Source: Uranotaenia lowii | Taxonomy: Eukaryota; Arthropoda; Insecta; Diptera; Culicidae | Length of the DNA stretch: 64,000 nucleotides | Direction: 5' to 3' | Assembly: GCF_029784155.1 (NCBI RefSeq) | Contig: NC_073691.1 | Coordinates: forward strand, 55,065,978-55,129,977 | Shown: positions 11,876 through 24,539 of the stretch, in pieces | How the letters are laid out: each line of letters begins with the position of its first letter | Numbering within the stretch: the first letter of the stretch is position 1 | Notes under the pieces: generated by a model | The model's database searches: none | What the model saw: the letters and a program-made list of their open reading frames with translations, nothing else | What the model was told of the DNA's origin: nothing | Translations under genes and position numbers: made by a program

Positions 11876-13360
11876 AGGGTTAGCAACCGTCCTGCGAAAA
11901 CGGAACAGGTTCCGCGTTTTAAGAAAATGTCCCGCCTTCCCGCCATTCCACCTTTTTTCTCAAAATGTCCCACTTTTTCCTGAGAAACTTTGTGACAGAC
12001 TCAATCTTCTCCGATTTTACCACTTCAAAATGGTTGGTCCGTGCTTGATGAATAATTTCTCCTCGATCATTTTCAACTCCTGTCATGTTTTCTAATCTTC
12101 TTTTATTGATTTATGATTTTCAAAACTAGAAATGTTCTTACTTAAACAACATGACATTCAACGATAAGGCTTTAAGAATCTCATGGGTATTTCACTGGCT
12201 CACATTGGACAAACCTAAATTTACCCTCAATTGTAATTGGTTCCACATAGAAAATCATTTAAATACCTATAATGAAGCAGCAACTCGTTTAATTCTTAGC
12301 ATTTAAGGTTGCCAGTGTGGAAACCACATAATGCCAAAGTGTCGATTGTGGAACGTCCGCGGTGTATAGGTACGGCAGAGGTCCATTACGATAGCGATAG
12401 CTAACGACGAACTCATGAAGAATGCCCGTGCCCGTAGAGGTGTCATATAATATGCACAGCGGTTCTCATATTGAGTTTGGCCCACAAAGCCAGAATATTT
12501 TCCAGACACATTCGAGCCGGGCAAATTCGGGCAATTTTATCCTAACTAAAACCTGGAAAAATCTGGATATCAAAATTTTCAACTGCAATATCCAGGTTTG
12601 GTTGGTCAAAACCACGGAATTATTCAATAAAAATCAAAAACAATTCACCTCAAAATAGATTTTTTGTATCAAAACAGCAGATTTAAAATCGTATTTTTGG
12701 TTTCCGAAAAATTGATTATGATTATTAAGTATAAACAGTTTTGGAAATAAAATTAATATATCTGTGCAAAATCCAGACTTTTTCCTACAATATCCGGGCA
12801 ACCAGGCCGAACCAAACTTTTCCCAAATTTTGTGTCAAATATCCGAGCAAGTTTGGGCAATCTGGTAAGCGCTGCCATAAAAATTGGTTCAGTTAAGCGT
12901 TCTTTGAGCATGTTGAGCATGTGTTCTAGCGATGTTAATATTTTTTCTATTGAAGAAAATATTCCTAAAGATTCTTCAAGATTTTTCTCCTAGCAGAATC
13001 CCTTGAATGTAAAGCTTAAGGAAAAAGTCAGTTAATGTTGAGTTTAATTAAAAAAATAACGTGGAAGATGATCAAAAATGCCTTTTAAAAAATATACCAA
13101 ATTTTCTTCAAATTTCAGATTCCGATTTACTCTGAACTTTAACATTTTCGACTAAAGTGTTCGCAGTTTACAAAGATGGAAGTTTTCTTGAGAATTCAAC
13201 TTTTAAAACAAATTTCATTTATCCACATTTTAATGCTTCTTATGAACTATTTTAGCTTAAAGAAATTATACATATGTATAAGAATGGTCATAAAAACTAG
13301 GTTTTAAATAGTTTTCCAAATGTTCCGCTTTTTTCTGAAAGGATTTGATAAGCCTAACTT
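11876..13360. repeat. Possible TIR element carrying repeat copy B
   Basis: The left edge (AGGGTTAGCAACCGTCCTG, then GTCCCGCCTTCCCGCC) and the right edge read in reverse (AGGCTTATCAAATCCTTTC, with TGTTCCGCTTTTTTCTG inside) resemble each other imperfectly. If real, this is a ~1.5-kb degraded element into which copy B of the CCGGGCA repeat inserted. No coding capacity is seen. Confidence 0.3.
12480..12870 (+). repeat. Interspersed repeat, copy B (CCGGGCA family)
   Basis: Best-preserved ends of the three copies: GCCAGAATATTTTCCAGAC at the start and ATATCCGAGCAAGTTTGGG, then CAATCTGG, at the end. The GCCAGA/TCTGG ends are weakly inverted. It is colinear with copies A and C. Confidence 0.6.
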
Positions 13361-13659
13361 AAACGTCATTGGCTATAAGGGACTCAATTAGTAATGAGTA
13401 ATTTGATGTTTTTTTTAACATTTAAAAGCTTTTTGGAAGAATGCATTAAAGAAATAATTTACTGGTTAAGGCCTGATTGTATTATAGAGAACTAGCTTAT
13501 CTATTGAGCAAGTTTTTTTTACTAGTATAACCAGTTTAACGCCAAATGATAGCTCAAAACCAAAGAAAGATTTCTATTTCCGAGTTGTTTTCACATAAGA
13601 GCAGCGTTCTTATTCGCAATATTCTTAGAACCGGCAGAAAGGCATTCAAATATTACGTA

Positions 13660-14630
13660 CCGTAAACTGAGGAACATTGATCTCTTTTGTAATTCATTTT
13701 CGAATATTTTGGAAGGGGTTACTTTTTATAACACTAAAAAGTTTTGAAATGATTACTGAGGAAAGGAGTATAAAGCATGATCATTGATAGCAGAATATTC
13801 AAACGAAAAAAGTGGCTTCAACTAAATGTTTGTTACAAAACCAGATTTCATGTCTCGGGGTAACTTTGATCATTATAGTTTTAACGTATCTCAACATCTT
13901 CAAAATCATTGTTTTGATGCTAATTAGCACCAGAAGGCATAAAACAACAATATCAGAAGTTTTTTGTTAGGATTCAATTGAATTATTCAACGTTTTCTTT
14001 CAAAAAAATAAATATACTCAAAAAATGGAGACAGACCCGAATGTAAAATAAAGGGTCTTAAAATAAAATTAAAAAAAAGGAGAATGTTACTGCATACATT
14101 TAGGGACAAAAGTTATAAACATTTCTCAATATTTTTTTGGCCTTTTAAACAAATGAAATGTTTCCTTCATGCAATTCTCTAGGTCCTTCCACTGTTCCGT
14201 TGTTCTTTTTTTATTCAAACTTATTAATTTTCAAGGGGTTTTAAGCCATTTGCTCTATAAAGACTGTGTCATAGAAAATGTATGGTTTTCAAAATATCCA
14301 AAAATTATCATACGATTCATGGTCATTGTATATAACTCTTAAACAATACTTATACAAAGAAAAAATAGTCGAAATTTCATATAAAACAACCCATTTGCTT
14401 CAAAATGCTAACATTTTATCAGGAGAGGTGTATATTTGTGAATCTTCGAAAAAACAGATATTTAATAACTTTAAAACTACATTCTTAGTAATTTAAAAAA
14501 AATCTCCAGCACAGCAATTTACCCATTCAAACGTAAAAAACAGTTTTCAGATATTTTAATTTCAAACTGAGTTAATGATGATTATCTGCAAAAAATTTAC
14601 CCCGATGATCAAAGTTTCCCCAATTTACGG
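13660..14630. mobile_element. TA-flanked TIR element (CCGTAAA ends)
   Basis: The left end is CCGTAAACTGAGGAACATTG then ATC after TA (13658-13659). The right end, read in reverse, is CCGTAAATTGGGGAAACTTTG then ATC, followed outside by TA (14631-14632). The 971-bp interior has no transposase ORF, but near 13856 it contains CGGGGTAACTTTGATCA, an internal copy of the end motif. TA duplications point to the IS630-Tc1-mariner superfamily, though the parent family is unknown to me. Confidence 0.7.
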
Positions 14631-14632
14631 TA

Positions 14633-15515
14633 CGCATTTTTCGACCGCCCTCCATCTTACGTATCATGATCGTTTCAGATTTTCTATCCAAAATCCACAA
14701 ACTGTAACAAGCTGCATTATCCCCTCTCCCTTTAAACTCCCACTTTTTTTGTAGTTTTTGATTGTACAAACTTATCCTATTTCAAGAAAAAGCAAAAATA
14801 GGCTTTTTTCAGAATGACAGGCCTAAGGAAAATTACATACACGTTTGAATCAATGCAAATAGATAAAAAAAAAATTGAAAAGCACTCAAAAATAAGTTTA
14901 GATTTTTGTTGACTTGTTGTTTTACTTTTTTCTCTAGATGGATTTTAAGCATCGATATGGCTTATTTATCCCGATTGGCGAATTTTACTGCTTTTTTTGT
15001 AAATACAACTAGTTATTTTCAAGGAGTAAGTGGTTCACTAACTAACAATATTCATAAAAAAATTATACTGAATGATAAGAGTTAAGCCCATCGAAAATTA
15101 TTATTAAATTTGAGCTCAGTTTGTTTAGCAATTACTGCAAATTGGCCTGGTTTTAAATATTGGTCAAGAAAAAGAAATTACCCTAATATTCTAACAAGAC
15201 TGTTAATCGTTTAAAGTCACGATTCTAACATGGATAACTATTTAATAATGAATTCGTATTCATCATATGTATTTGAAAATTCGTCAATCAGTGTGCTGTT
15301 AAAATCTTCAAATTGCTTAACTCGAATTATGTAATCTGAGAGACTTCCCTGATTACCTTTTTTTTGTAGATAGCAAATTTAGAGCGACTGCTTAATTTAC
15401 TTTACGTGGGTTAGTTTTCGGCTTTTAGTCTCAGGGTTGTACTGAGGCCGAAAGCCAAACTACTCAAAGTATTCTTATTTATACTTTGAACTCTGATGGT
15501 TAAATTATTTCTGAT
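14633..15515. other. Noncoding
   Basis: AT-rich sequence without recognised genes or repeats, up to the target duplication of the hAT-like element. Confidence 0.35.
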
Positions 15516-15523
15516 CCAGAATG

Positions 15524-18500
15524 CAGGGGCGGTCCTAGAGTTGACTCTTGGGGGGGGGGGGGGGGGGGGGGTGGGGGGTGATTTTCCAAATTTTCAAAAA
15601 TCAGGCAATAAGAAGGATCGTAAATATCTGGCGAAAAAACGTTTATTTTGAGAAACAGAGTGGAGGATTGGGGAGGGGGGGGGGGGAGTGTTTACAGTTG
15701 CAAATAAGACTAGTGTTTTGTAGGTTTGTATACTTTTAAATTAAAGATAAATAGTGAAAACTTTTAACAAATTTCCGAAATATACTTATGTTGATATCCT
15801 TTTATTAAACTATCTGCGAATCCTCAATGTTCATTGCGAAAAAAGTTTTGATAAAAAGATAATTTTCGTAATTTTACATTTCGTAGTTTAAAAATTGTAG
15901 TTTAAGAATTCTTTAAAGAATTTTCCGATATAAATGTCATTTCACAAATGAAAACTGAACAAACATTATCGTAGGAGAAAATGTAAAAAAAATCAATCTT
16001 TGAGTTATCCACAATATTTTACTAGGAATCTTCATATCAGGGTAAGACCTCCACCAAAATTTTAATGACTCTCATTTTGCAACGATTTCAAAACAATTAT
16101 TTGAGAGAAGTGTTTGTTAATAATTACTATGAATTAACTTAACTGAATATTTAATTATTTTTCTGAAGTATTTTGCTGAATCGTTGCTCGAAAGAATCTG
16201 ATTATTATTGATTCTTGTTCAAATTCTTCAATTTTTTAAAATATAAATTTAATTCTTAAATAAGATCTTCAAAATCATATTCTTATGTATAAAGCTTTTG
16301 GAACTTCATTTTTATTTGTTTTTTTCTTGAATTTCAAGCTCCTATACTAGATTTTAAATTTTGTTGGAACTGAATCCAAAGAAAAAATAACTAATTTGCA
16401 ACGAATTATTTATGAAAAAAGTGAAAAGTCGTATTTTTATTTCTTGCTCTCAATATTTAAACAATTTTTTAATAATGTTTGAATTAAATAAAAACATATT
16501 GAATAAAGAGTTAATTTCTGAAAGTTAATAGGTACTATTTCAATATTTCAGTGAAAATTGATAATCTATTTCAATTGAAGTAACCAAACTTTCAGATTCA
16601 GAGTGGATTTTTTAACCTATATTACAAAACTGGATTTCTACTTAAAATTTCAAATATTATTGTGCAGATGAGCTAAAAACAGTATCGGAGATATAATTGG
16701 TGAGAATCCTGAAATCCAGCTTTGCTGGTCAAAAATAAGAAAAGTGTCTTCCGAATGTTCAACTTGAGCGATTGCCTTGTTTCCGAGAAAATAGTCGGCG
16801 AAGACGGAATAGTTTAAAAAAAGATAAAACATAGGCAAGTTTTTGGAGCCTATGCTTTAAAAACTGATTTTGGAAATAAATTTCTGAACTCGGTTCCAGA
16901 CTTTATTCATCATCTCTAGTTTCAGAAGTAATATTTTCAGTATTTTTCGAAAATTGAATCATTAGAGATTTACCGAATAGTGCGAACGGTCGAATACCGA
17001 CTATCGGCCCTTTTCAAGTATTCGGTAAAACGAATATTCTGAACATGAAAAATCGTAAATAAGGAAAAAATGTGTTCAAAAGTACCATCTGCATCACCGA
17101 ATATTCAGTAAAAAATACCATTGTGAGTAATATTTTAAAAGTGATGATAGAATTGAAAAAATTAATTCCACTTTTTTCATAGAAAACAAACAATGCGTGA
17201 ACAAATGCACTTTCTTATTTAATTAACTGAATTTTGAATGTTTTAAATTAAAGAATGGATTTTTTTATAAAAACTATTGATCATTTTTAAAATTGTTTAA
17301 TTGTAATAACGCTTCAAAATGTATGAGGCCCTTCGAGCCAAAGGGGTTAAGTGTATAAAAGCTGATGAAAGATGAAAGAATATCATACTAAATAAGCCTT
17401 GGAAAGAAAAAACATTTAAAAAAAGGAATATAATTCGAGAAAAACACATTTTTAATTTGATGTGTTTGACCATTTTCCATATATGTATCCATCTAATTTT
17501 TTTTTCAAACGTAAAAGAACGTAAATTAAAATTCTAAATATCTGAAAAATTACCAAATATAGCTTGAATTATGCAGAATCGTTTTAGATCAATAAATCAA
17601 AATCGAGCATTTTTGTTACGTCGAGGCAAATACAATCAAAGCTATTTTTTTTTTCAAAAACGATTCAAAATAAGAAATTATTAAAAAGCAATATTCTGAA
17701 CTTTAAATGAATCTTTTTAATTCAAATTTTCTAGACAGTTTCGATCTTAATTCAGAAAAAAATATGCGGTTTCGAGAATCTCAAATTGAGATGCATTCTG
17801 TAAAAATTGGAGCTTTCAATGAAAAATAAACCGAGAAATGGAAATTTAGTATTAGATGTAGGAAACAAAAATCGAATCTTTCCTGGTAGAGATCTGGGGG
17901 AGCAGACTTGTGCACGGAGAATAAAAATATGATTTTTCTGCCCACCTGGTACCTGAACGGCCCAGAAGGCAATTTCACACTTGAAGGCTCAAGTCTTTTT
18001 TATTTCTAAAAAGGATCAAGTTAATCCATCAAACATGGAGCCAAATCGATCTGCAATAACTCGTAGGATAATAAAGTTTTGGTCGAGACAAGTTTGCAGG
18101 TATTTATTGAACATACCGACTATTTGATAAACATTATCAAAAAATGATCAAACTATAGCTAAAGTTTTAACAAAGTTAGTCGGAAAAAAAATATTTTCAC
18201 TAAATATCCAAAAAGCGAAAACAACTTATGAGCATTAAATATAACTTATCAGATTAGCGATTTGTTCTTTAATGACAGATATACGCACTAAATTAAATTG
18301 CATGTTTCGCATGATACCAAACTTCTTACCATACCATACCATACTAAGGGGTGAGTCCAAACTGTTGATCGATAACTTAAGTAGCTATTTTATCTGTTTA
18401 AAGCACTATGTAAATTTTTGACATTTATGACCGAATTTTTGAATTCGGTCCACCCAACCCTAAACTGATTGGTTTGAAATATAAAGTTCTTTTTTTTTGG

Positions 18501-19026
18501 AAATTTTCAAACTTTAAGCCGAGTTTAAGTCATATTAAGATAACATATACATTTTGCCAACACATACGAAAAAGATTTTGATCATCGACTTTAGAATGAA
18601 ATCCAAAAAAATGCAATGTGTCATAAGATGACTGATATATGACCAAACATTTTTTCTTGTTTTTGAGGGGTGATCCCAAACTTATGGCCGGTAGCGTATA
18701 TGGTCAGCAAATTCTAATTTAACGCTGTAAGTACCTCAACAAAAGTTATTTTGTGAAATTCGTTCCAACGAATTGCAAGTATCAGCTGTTTTACTTAGGC
18801 GGACCGACATTTTTAAGTTATTAAGTGATTAATAAATTCTTTTATTGAACAAACACCCCCACGGAGTGGAAAAATTTGAAATTTCGAAACTACACATACT
18901 AGGAAAAGTTCTTGGATTTTATATAAGTCCCAGCGTTTGCAAGTATTTTATAACGGTTTTTTGCCGTTTGGGGGGGGGGGGGGGGTGATCACCCCGATCA
19001 CCCCCCCCCCCATAGGACCGCGCCTG
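15524..19026. mobile_element. 3.5-kb hAT-like element without transposase
   Basis: The left end is CAGGGGCGGTCCTA; the right end in reverse is CAGGCGCGGTCCTATGGGG. The 8-bp word CCAGAATG flanks both sides exactly (15516-15523 and 19027-19034), the duplication length of hAT. Long G runs lie just inside both ends (15550-15580 and 18970-18985, with a C run at 19001-19011). The interior is AT-rich and holds a Tc1-type fragment (18330-18696), but I find no stretch that reads as a hAT transposase on either strand. It is therefore either a non-autonomous element with unrelated cargo or a fully decayed copy. Confidence 0.85.
18330..18696 (-). mobile_element. Degraded Tc1-type end inside the hAT-like element
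   Basis: Read on the minus strand, it begins at a TA with CGCTACCGGCCATAAGTTTG, like the CACTGCCGGCCAAAAGTTTG ends elsewhere, and finishes with the second repeat and a TTAGTATGGT-like word, expanded into TACCA repeats at 18330-18350. The interior is shorter and more diverged than in other copies. It dates the hAT-like element as older than this insertion. Confidence 0.6.
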
Positions 19027-19479
19027 CCAGAATGTCGAAAGTTCGTCTGATTTTTTGAATAATGAGTATCTTGATCATAATAAAGTGAATTGTGAATTTC
19101 AAATATAAATTCGATTTTTTATAGTAAATCCATGATTACTTCTACTCTAGATAGGAGTTTTCTTTGCTTCTGACGGTGGTAATCAAGCTTCATAAATTTC
19201 CGCGCGCTCGATAACAGCTTCCTAAATTATCGGAGTTTAATGAGGTCTTCGTTATCAGCCAGCAGTCAGGACCCTGATGTATGTATGTAAATAAAAAAAT
19301 TGTGATCAATCCCAAGATAAACATGTGAAAACGTCGCATCATAAAAGCAATAAATTTGCACTCGCCCCGAACCCGATGAAATTGAGTCAGCCTCTCCACC
19401 GAAATGGACAAAATTGATACATCAATTAGTGTCTAAATTTATGGTAATTTATTCATTATCAATTCCTTTCTGGCAACGC

Positions 19480-20330
19480 CCCGGCAGCAGCCGTTCGTTC
19501 GTTCTGAATCGTTTATAACGACTTGTAAATTTATTTATTTTCCCATGTCTGGCTGTAGGTTTTTTCGGGGGGAGATGTGGTCGGTTTTAATTTGAACACG
19601 ATCGCGCCATTATTGCGGAGCAGAGGATTCGCGAAATCAGCCGTAAATACAAATTTGGAGCACAAGTCAGATTTGAGGTGGGCATCGGAATGTGCAATGA
19701 GCATGATTTAAGAAAGATGTTCGTGAATAATTAGTCAATCGTCGGAATGAATGTGATTCCAGCTCCAGATAACAGAAAGTGAAGTGTTAATTTTAATTGG
19801 TAAAAGATTTGCCTGTTAAAGAAAGAGATCGCTCAACCCAAGTCGAGGAAAAAAGGAAAATAAACAAATGTTTGCTCATCCTCCGGCGCATATCGTTAAG
19901 CGCTCACCCTTTTAAATTGCATCCGCATCTGCTCGATCACATATCGCTGAACATGTGTAACTTGGCACCATCAAAATGCCATCCAGTCAGTATCTTTCAT
20001 CAAATCGGATTCCGCAAAACCAGCTCGTCTGACAGATAGTTTAGTGCCAGCCGGGTATTCTCTGCTAGCGAGCGAGATGGCAGCACGCAACCCATCAAAG
20101 TGTCGATTTAATTGGCCCTCGGAGACAAACTCGCGCGCGCATCGAATCGCATCGCGCATTCAATCTCGTTCATCTCTTTGCGTTTTGCTTGCAGATTCCG
20201 AGCACGCCTCCCCAGGTTGTCGCGCTAAGTTTGTTCCGTTTTGTCGCACCCGTCGAGCCGTGATTGATGACAGATGGATCTTCTTCGCCCGTTGGTTTGG
20301 TGCAGCGTGTTGGGGATCGTAACCCTTTAA
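19480..20330. promoter_or_regulatory. CpG-richer noncoding block, possible regulatory region
   Basis: The sequence is clearly richer in G+C and CpG than its neighbours (for example CGGCAGCAGCCGTTCGTTCG, GATCGCGCCATTATTGCGG, TCGCGCGCGCATCGAATCGC). Overlapping ORFs on both strands of 60-90 codons look like composition effects and have no recognisable domain. Such islands in insect introns are often promoters, untranslated exons or enhancers, but no core-promoter motif here convinces me. Confidence 0.3.
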
Positions 20331-21194
20331 CGGGATTATGGTATACTCTTGGAAAAAATTGGGTTCTGAAGGAAAATGCACGAGTGTTCTGTTTTTTAAG
20401 GCACTTTCAAAAAACTTTATACCTTAAGGCACTTTTAAAACTTTAACTTATAGGATCTCTCAAAGGGTTTCGTAAGGAATTTTTCACTCATTCTTATTCA
20501 TTTTTAAGTTTGGATTTTATTTTTCGATCATTTTAGATCCCCTCTTCCCCCTACGTAACACATTATAATAAGATTTTTCTATCCAACATGTACGAAGCGT
20601 AACAAGCTGTTATAACCCCTAGTCGCCCTAGACGCGTTACGTAATATTTGAATAGTCCTTATTGAATTCCTATCGGAGTTGGTTTCAAACGATTGAACAA
20701 AAAATAGGTCTTTTATAGCCCTTGTTTGAGACTTTAATGCATTGATTTTTAACTTAAGCACAATTCTATAATCCCACAGTTTATGTCTTCAGCAGCCTTG
20801 AGCAGGATAAAGTTGATCAAAATTGTACATGACAAATGTTTGTTTTTTTTGTGACACTTAATCAACGTAACTGTAACTGATAAGGTTTTAAAAATCTTTG
20901 GCTTGCATCGAATTAAGGAGGTAGATGGGCGATTCGATCTATCAAATTTCAGAATCAGCCATGTTGATTGCTTCGTTGCGTTTGTTTACTTTTAATCCTT
21001 CACCGCGCTCTCCTCGCCTACTTACTGTAAAAGTAGGAAAACCTTGTATTTTAATGACCTTGGCATCGAATATGATTGCTTCTTACTCGTTGTACTACAA
21101 AATACATCAAAGCAACCTTGAGAGATTCGATAAAATTTTACTTGGCGACCACTGTCATTATGTGAATTACAAAAAAGCCGACCCTTGTGCATTA
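20331..21194. other. Noncoding
   Basis: No gene or repeat recognised. Confidence 0.35.
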
Positions 21195-21420
21195 AGTAGC
21201 AAGAATATTACATATTGTATGTATGTATGTAAGGGTCCCCCATCGGTAGCAAGGCCCTGCCTATGTCTGTGTGGTTGGCCCGAAGGCTTCCACGGCCGAT
21301 GGTTCGTCGAGGGAAGGCATCCAATCTTCAGAAACCTGCAATGGTTGGCTACCACTCCGCTTGCAAAAGTTTCTTCGGACTAACCCCAGATGCATTCCCT
21401 CTAGTAAATGAAATAAAATA
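21195..21420 (+). repeat. GC-rich patch ending in A-rich tail; possible retroelement 3' end
   Basis: A (TATG)n stretch is followed by ~180 bp of distinctly GC-rich sequence (GGTCCCCCATCGGTAGCAAG, GGCTTCCACGGCCGATGG) that ends in AAATGAAATAAAATACAATA. The abrupt composition change and A-rich tail resemble the 3' end of a truncated retroelement. I do not recognise the family and see no second copy in this window. Confidence 0.3.
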
Positions 21421-24186
21421 CAATAAAGCGATAAAATAATATTATATAAATGAATGATAAAAATGAGTAATAAAAATAATTTCAAATGATAATATAGCAA
21501 AAGGATGAAAAAATAATGTTTAAAATAAAATAGGAATTATACAAGTAATACACGATGATATGATATAGCATTGAAATCAATGATAATCAGGAAAGAGTGG
21601 TTAATACTATATTAATTGTTAAAAATGTATATATTTGAAATTGAAAATACTATCAGAGGATTGCAAAACTAGAACTGATGACTCGACGCTTGCGATGATT
21701 TTTTTTGCAAAAAAGCATAAACGAAATAACCTACCTTCAGTCGTTAAACTTCACCTTTAAAATCTTTCTATAATGATACCAATTAACACTTTAACTAGTG
21801 TTAGACTCAAAATCAAGCTACTCTTAAAAACATTTTTTGTAGTGAAACACTTATTTGAGCAGTTTTCAATGCGTAATTGCCATATCAACCCTATTTTTTA
21901 TCCTATCGTAATCCGGAATAAGCTTTCACCCGGAAGCAAAACAAAAATAAACTTAATTGGAATCATTTGAATAATTTGAGACGTTATTTTATGACAAATT
22001 AATTGGAGAAAGTAACCTATTACATATTTGTTTTATAAGAATAACTTTCTTCAAAGAAAAGTGAAAAATCTCGCAGGGAATTGAATGATTGGAGTAATTC
22101 AAGAATTGTGAAGACAAAAATAATTGTTCATTTGGCATTAGGATTTTACTATTTATTCATAAATGGTCCTGATTTTTGAAAGAAAAAAAAATTTTTTTTT
22201 GTTAAGTTAATTTATCTCATTGTTAGTTAATTTAATTGAATGTTGTGCAAAGTTTTTAGTCTTCAATCAGCGCTTTCAAACCACCCTCCGTATGCTTACA
22301 TAAAATATGATATCACCTAGGAAAAAAAATTAACTAAATAACGCGATTCTTTCACTCAATTCCAAACTATAAAAATACAATAATTCCTCTGAAAATTCGA
22401 GAATAACCAAAACAAAAGAATGTAGGAAAATAAATTTAAAACCTGAGTACACTTCTAATAAAACTCATTAAGGAAACGGGGAAAACCAAAAAGAAATATT
22501 TTCCAACACTAATTCCAAACTAATTTCCTTCTTCTCGACTTGTATTCGCTGTTATTAATATTGTACGATTGTTTTGAAGAAATATGGACCCATAAAAATT
22601 TATCAATAAATTCAAAATCATTTCAACATTGTTTCAAAATCGTTTTTACGTCTATCACTTCGAGTATCGCAAGATTGAACTTCATATATCAAAACTGATT
22701 TGCAAATGATTCACGGTAATATTACGACATTTATATGCTCAACTCTAAACTTCACTCATACCTAATAATTCAATTTGGGAAATATGCATCCAAATAGCTT
22801 CAACAGTTCAATAAAATTGATGAGATATATTAAATAAAAGAAATGTTAAAAGATACTCACTATTCCGACCCATTTTGTTTGTATCCTGGTGAAGCGAAAC
22901 CAGTATAGCACATACCTCTCTGGTTTGTTCGGATCTTCTCAAAAACCCATTCATCAATTCGACAATTCGATGGAATACCAAGTGATTTCCTTTGATAGTT
23001 CGCCGCTGTTTTGTTTTTGTTGATTTTTTTTTTCATTTGCGTTACGATTCCGTCATTGAAGCGGACGGCGTTATGTTCCATTTTCCTGGGAGTAGTAACG
23101 CTTCAAAGAGGGGTACCTGGAAACTAATATTATTATTACTTATGCAAGCAAAACTATCCCTTCCATCTCAATCCTAATATAATGCTCTTGGCAACACTAC
23201 TGGCCGCTTGTTTAGGAACGTAATGGAAAACGAAATTAACAAAAAAAAAAAACAGTTTTGAAAGATTTGATTTTGCCACTTAAAAAATGTTTTTCGAAGT
23301 AAACTTCAATCGATATCACTTCAAGTCACTTCCAGGACAGGACTGATCACATTTTTCATCTTTCACACTTGTTTTCACAGACACAATTAGCCATTTTTTT
23401 ACAGTCTAAACAAAAAGGAACTCGCACAGGCAAGGTTGCCAAATCGATGAGTAGCAAGAATATTACATATTGGCCATAAAATCCATATTTTTGGATCGGA
23501 TATCGGAATATTATAATATTTTCTGCGAAACAACGGCGGTGGTATATTTTTGTGCTGGTAAGTTTTCCCAAATCCATGAAATTTCTCTTCATCATTAACT
23601 ACAATAAAAATGATGTCTAAAGAGACTACAGTAAACAAAGAGGTGCCATCTGATCCGTCACAAAGCAATACAATCAGCAATTATGCTGCAGTGTTACCTC
23701 AGGATTGTCATTAATAAAACTTCTTATGACTGTTGTTTCCGCATGATAAAAACTCTATTACTGCATTACTGCTCTTCATTTATTTTGAGTGATTGATTGA
23801 TAAAATTAATCGATAACAAAATAATTAAACAATGATTTGCTTATCTACTTTGTTAACTTTAGCCTCAAAATCAAAAAAAAAAAAAAAAATTAAGTGGCGT
23901 AAAACAATTTTCATTCAAATGGTAACATAATTTCACTTTCGCAATTCCATAATTTTCAAGTCTTTTGCTCGATAGGAATGACTTTGACAGAAAAACGAAA
24001 ATTCCAATTGTCACATTTCGTCGCTTAGTTTACTGTAGTCTCGTTAATGATGTCGAAATGATGAAGATGAGCTTAGTTAAACCTGGTGAATCGATAATAA
24101 ATTTCAATTTCGTTTAATAGGAAGATAGTGCCACCATCTTTAACTATAATCTTTAAAAATAAACCTGAAGAGTTAATCACCGTAAA
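21421..24186. other. Noncoding, AT-rich
   Basis: No convincing gene. A 73-codon ATG-started frame on the minus strand (23081-22860) starts in a somewhat CpG-richer patch and is followed by a GTGAGTAT donor-like word, but the protein has no recognisable feature. A 23-bp word at 23450-23472 repeats one at 21195-21217. Confidence 0.35.
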
Positions 24187-24428
24187 TTTATTTTATGAAA
24201 TTATTTCATCGGCTATATCGGTGAAATTTTAGATTCTTTGAGAAAGAATATTTAAGAATTGAAAAAATATAGACGGATAGAAGATTAGAATAAGGTGAAA
24301 GATGTTAAAAATGAGTTCACCTTATTTTAATCTTCTATCCGTCTATATTCTTTCAATTCTTAAATATTCTTTCTCGAAGAATCTAAAATTTCACCGATAT
24401 AGCCGATAAAATAATTTCATAAAATAAA
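24187..24428. repeat. Long inverted repeat, 113-bp arms with 16-bp loop
   Basis: The left arm (24187-24299) and right arm (24316-24428) are near-perfect reverse complements with only a handful of mismatches, separated by 16 bp. The arms contain ATAGACGGATAGAAGATT and CATCGGCTATATCGGTGAAA. A transcript on either strand would fold into a long hairpin. There are no TIR-plus-duplication features to name a transposon family. Confidence 0.85.
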
Positions 24429-24539
24429 CCTTAACTTATAAACAAATCATAGTCTTTGAACGTTTTAAATAACAAATTAATAAAATATTCAAGTAACAAA
24501 TTCTTTAGTGCTAGAAAAAAACTTCGTAATAATCCTTTA

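Noticed and set aside
18330..18360. TACCA microsatellite as an independent feature
   Set aside because: It is a small expansion at the inner edge of the Tc1-type fragment.
22860..23081. A small host gene of 73 codons on the minus strand
   Set aside because: It has an ATG and a nearby donor-like GTGAGTAT, but no recognisable protein feature and no other exon; composition alone could give it.
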